Positions 47,116 to 53,423 of a DNA stretch of 64,000 bases are shown here, one piece after another. A model generated the notes under the pieces. It did no database searches. It saw only the letters and a list, made by a program, of their open reading frames with translations, and was not told the origin of the DNA. Source of the DNA: Streptomyces canus (GTDB taxonomy: Bacteria > Actinomycetota > Actinomycetes > Streptomycetales > Streptomycetaceae); the NCBI RefSeq assembly GCF_030815415.1, contig NZ_JAUSWW010000001.1:5456001-5520000 (forward strand), in the 5' to 3' direction. Position 1 is the stretch's first letter; the number at the start of each line of letters is the position of its first letter. Made by a program: the position numbers and the translations under genes.

Positions 47116-48375
47116 ATGACCCGCCCGCATCCCGACATCGACATCCGTCCGATCGACGAGGACGAGATCCCCGACTGGATCCGTGCCCTGAACACCGGTT
47201 TTCTGCGCAGTCCCGGCGTCACCGAGGACGAGATCGCGGACCGGAGAAGCTATATCGAACCGTCCCGGACGCTGGGTGCCTTCGATGGTGGGCGGTGTGT
47301 GGGGACGTTCCGGTCGTTCGAGCAGCAGCTCACGGCTGTCGGTGGCGCGGCCGTTCGCGCGGATGCCGTCACGAACGTCAGCGTGACGGCCACCCACCGC
47401 CGGCGCGGCATCCTGACGCGCATGATGGCCGAGGACCTCGGCGCGGCGAAGGAGCGCGGGGACGTCGTCGCCACGCTGATCGCCGCCGAGTACCCGATCT
47501 ACGGCCGCTACGGCTTCGGTCCCGCCACCTGGATGACCGAGTGGACGGTGGACGTGCCGCGCGCCGGGCTGGATGCCCGCTGGTCGGGGCCCGAGGACGG
47601 CGGCCGTATCGACCTCGTGGACCGGGAGGACGTACGCAAGCTCGGCCCGGAACTGTATGAGCGTGTGCGCCGCAGCCAACCCGGCGCGGTCAGTCGCACC
47701 CGGCGATGGTGGGAGATCGAGACCGGGGCGGTGCATCTGGACCGTGCCCCCTGGGTCGAGCCCTTCTTCTCCGTATACCGCTCGGCCACCGGCGAGGTCG
47801 AGGGAATGGCGGCGTACACCTGCGACGACCGGTGGGAGGACAAACAGCCGGCCGAGACGGCCAAGGTGAAGTGGCTGATCGCCACGACCGCGGCCGCCGA
47901 GCGCGCCCTGTGGCGCCATCTCTGCTCGATCGACTGGGTCACGAAGGTGCGCAGCGGCTGGCGCGGACCCGACGACCTGCTGCCCTTCTACCTGCCTGAT
48001 CCGCGGGCCGCGCGCGTCACCACGCGCGCGGACTGGCTGTGGGTGCGGATCCTGGACGTCGTACGGGCTCTGGAGGCGCGTACGTACGACAGGGCGGGGG
48101 CGCTGGTCCTGGAGGTCGTCGACGCGGCCGGTCCGGCCGGCGGGCGTTATCGGCTGGAGGTGGCGGAGGACGGCCGGGCGTCCTGTGCGGCGACCACGCA
48201 GAACGCCGAACTCACCCTGGGTGTCGCCGACTTGGCCACCCTGTGGCTCGGTGACGAGTCGGCCGTACGGCTCGCCGCGCTCGGTCGGGTCCAGGAAGAC
48301 CGAGCGGGCGCCGGCCGAATGGCCGACGCCCTGCTGCATACGTCCGGGCGGCCTTGGTGCCCGGACATGTTCTGA
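47116..48375 (+). CDS. Eis-like GNAT N-acetyltransferase
   Basis: 419 aa. The N-terminal GNAT domain has the acetyl-CoA loop in VTATHRRRGILTRMMAEDL near residue 95 and YPIYGRYGFGPAT near 135. A second, degenerate GNAT region is in the middle, and a C-terminal SCP2-like domain follows (AELTLGVADLATLWLGDESA near residue 370), ending in a free C-terminal carboxylate (RPWCPDMF) as used for catalysis in Eis. Mycobacterial Eis acetylates aminoglycosides and other amines. Substrate here unknown. Confidence 0.92.
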   Translation: MTRPHPDIDIRPIDEDEIPDWIRALNTGFLRSPGVTEDEIADRRSYIEPSRTLGAFDGGRCVGTFRSFEQQLTAVGGAAVRADAVTNVSVTATHRRRGILTRMMAEDLGAAKERGDVVATLIAAEYPIYGRYGFGPATWMTEWTVDVPRAGLDARWSGPEDGGRIDLVDREDVRKLGPELYERVRRSQPGAVSRTRRWWEIETGAVHLDRAPWVEPFFSVYRSATGEVEGMAAYTCDDRWEDKQPAETAKVKWLIATTAAAERALWRHLCSIDWVTKVRSGWRGPDDLLPFYLPDPRAARVTTRADWLWVRILDVVRALEARTYDRAGALVLEVVDAAGPAGGRYRLEVAEDGRASCAATTQNAELTLGVADLATLWLGDESAVRLAALGRVQEDRAGAGRMADALLHTSGRPWCPDMF

Positions 48376-48434
48376 CGTCTCCCTCCTGGCGGCCGCCTCC
48401 TGCCGGTGGCAGGGGCTCGGGACTGATCCGATCC

Positions 48435-48466
48435 GTAGCTGTAGCTGTAGCTGTAGCTGTGTAGCT
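48435..48466 (+). repeat. Hexanucleotide microsatellite (gtagct)
   Basis: Four perfect gtagct units (48435-48458), then gtgtagct. It lies between genes with no open frame, 60 bp after the Eis-like gene. Confidence 0.9.
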
Positions 48467-48534
48467 CTTTAGTTGTGGCTGTGCGGCAGCGGTGTTCAGT
48501 TGTCGGTGTGGAGTTGTGGCTGTGCTGACCGACC

Positions 48535-48565
48535 GGGCTCCCGGCTCCCCTCCGGAAGGGAGCCC
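48535..48565. terminator. Hairpin between convergent genes
   Basis: 8-bp stem gggctccc / gggagccc (48535-48542 / 48558-48565), between the Eis-like gene and the 60-aa membrane protein gene. Bidirectional terminator likely, no T-tract. Confidence 0.6.
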
Positions 48566-48598
48566 GATCGGCCGACTGCGCGGACTTGGGCGGTCCGG

Positions 48599-48781
48599 TC
48601 AGCCGGACTGGGCGAGCAGCATCACGAGGATCGCCGCACCGATGCCGCCGACCATGGTGTTCTTTGCCTTGATGCCGACGGTGAGAAGGACGAAGGCGAT
48701 GATGCCCATCGGCCCCCACTTCCACTGGATGAGCTGCTCGAATCCGATGGCGAGGGCGGCGATGGCAATGGCGAGCGGCAT
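48599..48781 (-). CDS. Small membrane protein A1 (60 aa), partner of regulator A
   Basis: ATG 48781. Two or three membrane segments: PLAIAIAALAIGFEQLIQW, GPMGIIAFVLLTVGI and TMVGGIGAAILVMLLAQ. The block EQxxQWKxGxxGI....LLTxGIKAK is shared with the 62-aa protein at 49914-50102, so they are paralogues. It is divergent from a GntR-type regulator gene across 190 bp with a palindrome. Function unknown; a regulator-controlled membrane effector or sensor partner is possible. Confidence 0.75.
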   Translation of the reverse strand: MPLAIAIAALAIGFEQLIQWKWGPMGIIAFVLLTVGIKAKNTMVGGIGAAILVMLLAQSG

Positions 48782-48868
48782 GACGATCCCCCCTGTTGCG
48801 GTACTACCTGTCGAGGTCTGAAGCGGCCTGGTGACACCAACCTTTTGGAAAGTTTGACCATGTTGTGC

Positions 48869-48885
48869 AAGTTGGCTGCCAACTT
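48869..48885. promoter_or_regulatory. Palindrome aagttggc-t-gccaactt, candidate operator of module A
   Basis: Perfect 8-bp arms around one base, midway in the divergent region between the 60-aa membrane protein and regulator A. The half-site agttggc reappears in the equivalent region of module B (50213-50219). Confidence 0.65.
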
Positions 48886-48971
48886 CACTGTACTTATCTC
48901 CGCTTGGATGCGTCTCATAACCACCTTTCCCCGAACTGCCCAAAGATGGCGGGAAGTTGTAGTGTTTGGTT

Positions 48972-49874
48972 GTGGACCCGAAACACGCCTCCGTCAATGG
49001 ACGGGAGAGGTCACAGCGGTCACACACATCACATCGTGACGTGGCCGACGAGCTGCGATCCCGGATCCGGTCCGGTGAGCTGCGGCCGGGTCAGCGCATG
49101 CCCACCCAGGCCAGGCTGGCCGACGAGTTCGGAGTGGAGCGCGGGGCGGTACGACAGGCCCTGCGCATCCTGCAGTCCGAGCGGCTGCTCACCAATGTGT
49201 CCAAGGGCAGCCCCGCGACCGTCGCCCCCGACCTCGGCAAGACGCTGACCGGCCCCGGAGCCCCGCCGCAGCCCACGATGGTGGCCCTCGCCCCACGGAT
49301 AGCCGCTGCCTTCGCGACCCCGCACGTCGAGATCGACGCGCTCTGCCTGACCTCGGTCTCCTTCAACCTCGCCCTCGGCGAACCACTGCGCCAGATTCAC
49401 GCGGGACAGCTGAAACCGGCCAAGATCGACGTACGCGTCCTGCTGCCGAGCCGGGACATCGACCTCGCCTTCCCGGCCCCGGTCGACGCCTCGGTGGACG
49501 GCCGGTTGCAGCGCCACTGGCTGGCCCACCGCAACGCCCAGGGTCATGTGCTCCGCCACAACCTGCTGGCCCTGCGCGCCACGCACGGCATCGACGTCCA
49601 GGTCACCTTCCGCGCGCTCCCCTTCACCCCGCCGGTGAAGCTGTACCTGCTCAACAACACGGAGGCCCTGTTCGCGTACTACACCCTCAGCCGGCGCGAG
49701 GAGCAGATCGACCACGAGTTCCTGGAGATGTACGACGCCGAGGGCACCCAGTCGATGCTGTTCGCCTTCGACCAGGGCGCCGGCCTGCGGGACACCACCT
49801 TCGTCGAGCAGTCCCACCTGTGGTTCAACGCACTGTGGGAGACGATCAGTTCGGAGCTGACGCTCACGAGCTGA
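48972..49874 (+). CDS. GntR-type regulator with degenerate PLD-like sensor domain (module A)
   Basis: 300 aa from GTG 48972. The winged helix is at residues about 20-80 (MPTQARLADEFGVERGAVRQALRIL). After a linker a domain of about 210 residues follows: IDALCLTSVSFNLAL..., IDVRVLLPSRDIDLAFP, then VQVTFRALPFTPPVKLYLLN and a final Trp-rich helix. This domain is shared with regulators B and C and with the membrane protein at 55700. It is neither FadR nor UTRA type. The layout (hydrophobic strand, RVLLPS, later PPVKLYLLNN) resembles a phospholipase-D-type fold without the catalytic His. The start has a -10 like TAGTGT 6-7 bp before the GTG and no RBS, so the mRNA may be leaderless. Confidence 0.85.
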   Translation: MDPKHASVNGRERSQRSHTSHRDVADELRSRIRSGELRPGQRMPTQARLADEFGVERGAVRQALRILQSERLLTNVSKGSPATVAPDLGKTLTGPGAPPQPTMVALAPRIAAAFATPHVEIDALCLTSVSFNLALGEPLRQIHAGQLKPAKIDVRVLLPSRDIDLAFPAPVDASVDGRLQRHWLAHRNAQGHVLRHNLLALRATHGIDVQVTFRALPFTPPVKLYLLNNTEALFAYYTLSRREEQIDHEFLEMYDAEGTQSMLFAFDQGAGLRDTTFVEQSHLWFNALWETISSELTLTS

Positions 49875-49913
49875 AGGTCTCCCACAGTGGCGGATCCGGG
49901 CGTCGCCTGTCCG

Positions 49914-50102
49914 TCATAGGGCGGGCCCCGCGACCAGCAGGGCGAGCACGACGGCGCCGATGGAGCTCAGCGCCGGGCTCTTGGCCCTGACACCGATGGT
50001 GAGCAGCAGCAGGCCGACGATGCCAGTGGCGCCGTACTTCCACTGGACGGTCTGCTCGATGCCGGTGACGAGGAGGGCGGAGAGGAGGTAGAGAGCTGGC
50101 AC
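49914..50102 (-). CDS. Small membrane protein B1 (62 aa), partner of regulator B
   Basis: GTG 50102. Hydrophobic segments LYLLSALLVTGIEQTVQW, ATGIVGLLLLTIGV and SSIGAVVLALLVAGPAL. The EQTVQWKYGATGI...LLTIGVRAK block matches the 60-aa protein at 48599-48781. It lies tail-to-tail with regulator A (39 bp apart) and head-to-head with regulator B, repeating the arrangement of module A. Confidence 0.75.
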   Translation of the reverse strand: MPALYLLSALLVTGIEQTVQWKYGATGIVGLLLLTIGVRAKSPALSSIGAVVLALLVAGPAL

Positions 50103-50199
50103 GGTGTTCCCCCTTCGGGCGTGAGGCGGGCATCCGGGGCGGTCGGATGTGCGGGGGGTTGGATGTGCGGGGGTTGGGTGACAAGGAGGCAAAACTTCC

Positions 50200-50219
50200 G
50201 CCAACTCGACTAAGTTGGC
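50200..50219. promoter_or_regulatory. Inverted repeat gccaact / agttggc, candidate operator of module B
   Basis: Seven-bp arms with a 6-bp spacer (50200-50206 / 50213-50219) in the divergent region. The half-sites are the same as in the module A palindrome (48869-48885) but further apart. Confidence 0.55.
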
Positions 50220-50274
50220 AACCATCTCAGTATTAGTTGTCCCCACTTGGCCCGTAGTCCGAAACAACTTCCAA

Positions 50275-50303
50275 ACAACTCCCCATAGATGGATCGGAGT
50301 TGT
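50275..50303. promoter_or_regulatory. Inverted repeat acaactcc / ggagttgt overlapping the regulator B promoter
   Basis: Eight-bp arms (50275-50282 / 50296-50303) directly before the -10-like TAGCGT and the GTG at 50315. The stretch AACTCCCCATAGATGG...GTTGTAGCGTTTGGTCGTG is nearly repeated upstream of regulator A as AACTGCCCAAAGATGG...GTTGTAGTGTTTGGTTGTG, so both promoters descend from one. Confidence 0.6.
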
Positions 50304-50314
50304 AGCGTTTGGTC

Positions 50315-51187
50315 GTGACCCAGGAGAACGTTGCAGTGAACGGCAGCAGAAGGCTCTCGCCCCAGGAGATCGCCGACATCCTGCGGGAACGTATTCGCGC
50401 GGGCGACCTCAAGACGGGAGACCGTCTGCCCACCCAGGCCGAGTTGGCAGAGGAGTTCGGCGTCGAGCGCGGTGCCGTCCGCCAGGCCCTGCGCGCCCTC
50501 CAGGAGGACGGGCTGCTCAGCAATGTGAGCAAGGGGAGCCCGCCGAGGATCGCGGAGCCGGCGCCGGTCCGGGGGGCGCCGCAGCCGACGATGGTGGGGC
50601 TGGCGCCGCGGCTGTCGGAGGCCTTCACGGCGAAGCACGTGCGCGTGGACGTCGTGAGCCACACCTCCGAGACCCTGATGCTGGCCCTCGGCGACTCACT
50701 CCGCCGGATCCACGAGGGCAGGATCCACCCCGAGTCGATCAACTTCCGCGTCCTGCTGCCGTCCCGGGACATCAACCTCGCCTTCCCGGTACTGATCGAC
50801 CGCGACGCCGACGAGGACCCGGTCCACCAGCGGTGGCTGGAGATGCGGAACGCCCAGGCCCACGTCCTCAAGTACAACCTCAACGCCGTCCGCTCCACCC
50901 ACGGCATCGACGTCCGGATCACCTTCCGCGCCCTGCCCTTCACCCCGCCGGTGAAGATGTACCTGCTCAACAGCGACGAAGTGCTGCTCGGCTACTACAT
51001 GCTGGAGAAGCGCGAGGAGGAGTACGAGAGCCAGACCCTGGAGATGTACGACGCCCTCGGCTCCCAGTCCGTCCTCTTCTCCTTCGTGAAGGCGGCGAGC
51101 CAGCGGGACGGGGCGTTCGTGGAGGAATCCCAGAAGTGGTTCGACGCCCTCTGGGAAACCATCACGACGGACCTGACACTCTCCTAG
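50315..51187 (+). CDS. GntR-type regulator with degenerate PLD-like sensor domain (module B)
   Basis: 290 aa from GTG 50315. Winged helix at residues about 15-75 (LPTQAELAEEFGVERGAVRQ, almost identical to regulator A), then the same C-terminal domain: LTSETLMLALGDSLRRIHEG-like strand-helix, INFRVLLPSRDINLAFPV, VRITFRALPFTPPVKMYLLN, and EESQKWFDALWETITTDLTL at the end. Identity to regulator A is high over the whole length, so this is a tandem duplication. The stop TAG shares its G with the GTG of the HAD gene, giving tight coupling. Predicted leaderless start as in module A. Confidence 0.87.
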   Translation: MTQENVAVNGSRRLSPQEIADILRERIRAGDLKTGDRLPTQAELAEEFGVERGAVRQALRALQEDGLLSNVSKGSPPRIAEPAPVRGAPQPTMVGLAPRLSEAFTAKHVRVDVVSHTSETLMLALGDSLRRIHEGRIHPESINFRVLLPSRDINLAFPVLIDRDADEDPVHQRWLEMRNAQAHVLKYNLNAVRSTHGIDVRITFRALPFTPPVKMYLLNSDEVLLGYYMLEKREEEYESQTLEMYDALGSQSVLFSFVKAASQRDGAFVEESQKWFDALWETITTDLTLS

Positions 51188-51936
51188 TGACTTCTGATAC
51201 GACGCAGACTGTACGAGTGACAGCGGAGACGGAGAACGCGATCGAGAAGCTGCGGGAACTGGTCGCCGACGTACAGGTCGTCCTCTGGGACTTCGACGGA
51301 CCCATCTGCCGGCTGTTCGCGGGGCACTCCGCGGTGGTCGTGGCGAAGGACCTGGTCGAGTGGCTCGCGGGACAGGGCCTGAGGGGGCTGCTGACCGAGG
51401 AGGAGCGCGAGCATCCCGACCCGATGGCCGTCCTGTACGCGGTCCACCGGCGGCACCCACGCAGCGACCTGGTGACCGAGCTTGAGGAGCGACTCACTCA
51501 GCAGGAACTCAAGGCGGTGGGCACGGCCATGCCCACCGCGTTCGCGGATCCGCTCATACGCACCTGGCTGGCGGTCGGGGCCAGGTTCGCCGTGACGACG
51601 AACAACTCCCCGCGGACGGTCCGCGAGTACTTGGCGGACCGTGACCTCACCTCGTGTTTCGATCCGCACATCTACGGCCGCACGCTGGACCTCAGCCTGC
51701 TCAAGCCCCACCCGTATTGCCTTGAGCGAGCACTGCGCGCGATGGGCGTCGCCGCCTCCTCCGCCCTGATGATCGGCGACTCCCCGGCAGACGGCGAGGC
51801 CGCACGGCAGGCTGGGGTTCCCTTCCTGGGCTACGCGCGTAACGAGGAGAAGGCCAAGCATCTGCGTGAAGCGGGGGCGGCGTGTGTGGTGCATTCCTTC
51901 GAGCCGGTGTTGGAAGTGTTGCGGGGTCAGGCCTGA
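51187..51936 (+). CDS. HAD-superfamily hydrolase (phosphatase-like) coupled to regulator B
   Basis: 249 aa from GTG 51187. HAD motifs: I VLWDFDGPICRLF (nucleophile DxD near residue 36), II VTTNNSP (near 138), III Lys in SLLKPHPYCLERAL (near 176) and IV MIGDSPADGEAARQAG (near 196). The helical cap is inserted after motif I, type C1, as in phosphoglycolate or beta-phosphoglucomutase-like enzymes. Being translationally linked to the regulator, its substrate is probably the ligand of the sensor domain or a phosphorylated derivative; this is inference. It ends 10 bp into the convergent membrane protein gene. Confidence 0.9.
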   Translation: MTSDTTQTVRVTAETENAIEKLRELVADVQVVLWDFDGPICRLFAGHSAVVVAKDLVEWLAGQGLRGLLTEEEREHPDPMAVLYAVHRRHPRSDLVTELEERLTQQELKAVGTAMPTAFADPLIRTWLAVGARFAVTTNNSPRTVREYLADRDLTSCFDPHIYGRTLDLSLLKPHPYCLERALRAMGVAASSALMIGDSPADGEAARQAGVPFLGYARNEEKAKHLREAGAACVVHSFEPVLEVLRGQA

Positions 51937-52142
51937 AGGGACAGGGCGAGCAGCGCGAGCAGGAGAAGGGCCGCCCACCATCCCGGGCTGGAGTGCATGG
52001 TGCGCAGGATCCGCGGCAGCAGCAGCCGTATGACTATCGGAGCCAGTGCCAGCAGAACTGAGCCGGCGAACCCGAGTCGCGTCTGCACCAGCCGGCTGAT
52101 CACGAATTGGAGGATCGTCCCCACCAGTTGGAAGAAGATCAT
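51927..52142 (-). CDS. Small membrane protein C1 (71 aa), partner of regulator C
   Basis: ATG 52142 (longer frame to 52184 possible). MIFFQLVGTILQFVISRLVQ, AGSVLLALAPIVIRLLLPRIL and WWAALLLLALLALSLQA form two to three membrane segments around a basic loop. It is only weakly similar to the 60 and 62 aa proteins (position of QFVISRLVQTRLGFAG against EQxxQWKxGxxG), but stands in the same divergent position to a third regulator. Confidence 0.7.
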   Translation of the reverse strand: MIFFQLVGTILQFVISRLVQTRLGFAGSVLLALAPIVIRLLLPRILRTMHSSPGWWAALLLLALLALSLQA

Positions 52143-52335
52143 GTGCCCCACCCCGTCCACTTCAGCGAATCGATCAACTACCATTCCAATTGGACTGGTT
52201 AACTTGATTGGTGTGTGCCCTGCCTGCGAGATCCCTTAACTGCCGCTCCGGTGCCGGATAAGCCAACCGACAAATCAGGCCACCAATATGACTGGAAGCG
52301 GTTTGCCTTCGTCGTGGGCGCGGTACGGTCGCGAT

Positions 52336-53244
52336 GTGAGCGAGGAACGCGGCGACGGAGGCGGGACGGAGTTCGAGCGTGTTCTGGCGGCGCTGCGGAC
52401 CCGGATAGCCGTCGGTACGTACGCGGTCGGCTCTCAGATCCCGCCGCAGCGTCAACTCGCGGAAGAATTCGGGGTGTCGCGCGACACGGTGCAGCGGGTC
52501 ATGCGCGAACTGAACAGCGAGGGCTGGATCAAATCCCGGCAGGGCAGCGGATCACGTGTCGTGAAGAGCCCGACCCATGTGGGACTGCCGCCCAAGCTGG
52601 AGACGCCCCGGGTGCGTGCGGCTCTCGGCACCTTCATCGAGCGGGCCTTCGCTCAGGCGATCGTGCAACTGGACGTGTTCACCCTGACCTCTGAGTCTCT
52701 GGACGCCCATATCCGGCTCCAGGCCGAGAGCATCCGACTCGGCGAGATCCATCCAGAGCGCATCAAGCTCCGCATGCTGCTGCCCTCGGAGTCGCTCGAT
52801 CTTCCCTACCCCCGAGCCAAGAAGCCGGAGGGGGAGGAGGTACCGCAGCGGCAATCAGGCCAACCGGACCGGTTGCAGGAGCGGCTCCGCGCGATCACCC
52901 GTCGGCACACGACGTCGATGCGCATCGCGTTGCTCGACCTGAAGGCCGAGGGGCTGGTCGGGGACATCGACGTGCAGGTGCGGCATGTGCCGCTGACCCC
53001 GACGTTCAAGCTCTATCTGCGGCCCGGCGTCGAGGCGCTGTTCGGGCCGTACGAAGTGGTGGAGCGCACCATTCTGTTGGACGACCTCACAGAGGTCGAA
53101 GCCCGGGACGTGCTCGGCCTCGGCTCGACGCTGACCCGGCACGTCAATGACGAGGGCGACCCGGATGCCCCGGGCTCCGTGTTCATCGAGAGCATGCAGG
53201 CGTGGTTCGACTCCTGCTGGGACCTCCTGGCCGAGGGTCTGTGA
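52336..53244 (+). CDS. GntR-type regulator with degenerate PLD-like sensor domain (module C)
   Basis: 302 aa from GTG 52336. Winged helix at about 15-75 (IPPQRQLAEEFGVSRDTVQR, ending KSRQGSGSRVV). The C-terminal domain is a diverged version of that in regulators A and B: DVFTLTSESLDAHIRL, IKLRMLLPSESLDLPYP, then an extra charged insert, IDVQVRHVPLTPTFKLYLRP and MQAWFDSCWDLLAEGL. A -10-like TACGGT lies 6 bp before the GTG, again suggesting a leaderless mRNA. The next gene is the double kinase, so this regulator may be the one tied to that enzyme. Confidence 0.85.
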   Translation: MSEERGDGGGTEFERVLAALRTRIAVGTYAVGSQIPPQRQLAEEFGVSRDTVQRVMRELNSEGWIKSRQGSGSRVVKSPTHVGLPPKLETPRVRAALGTFIERAFAQAIVQLDVFTLTSESLDAHIRLQAESIRLGEIHPERIKLRMLLPSESLDLPYPRAKKPEGEEVPQRQSGQPDRLQERLRAITRRHTTSMRIALLDLKAEGLVGDIDVQVRHVPLTPTFKLYLRPGVEALFGPYEVVERTILLDDLTEVEARDVLGLGSTLTRHVNDEGDPDAPGSVFIESMQAWFDSCWDLLAEGL

Positions 53245-53348
53245 GTCCACCCGTAATCCGGTGAACGTCGAACTGCGTGCCGCTGACGGGTGGTATCTCT
53301 CTCAAGTCGGTATCGAATGCCGGAGTCCGCTGAACCGTGTAAGAAGAC

Positions 53349-53366
53349 GAGCACTAGTGTGTGCTC
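53349..53366. promoter_or_regulatory. Inverted repeat gagcac / gtgctc upstream of the double kinase
   Basis: Six-bp arms with spacer tagtgt, which itself looks like a -10 element. Candidate operator/promoter 58 bp before the kinase GTG. Short, so tentative. Confidence 0.4.
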
Positions 53367-53423
53367 ACTTCTCTTGCGGCGCATGAACATCGCAGGCGAC
53401 GCACAGTCATTCAGGAGTGGCCC

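Noticed and set aside
48435..48466. CRISPR-like repeat
   Set aside because: Units are only 6 bp, contiguous and without spacers; a simple microsatellite.
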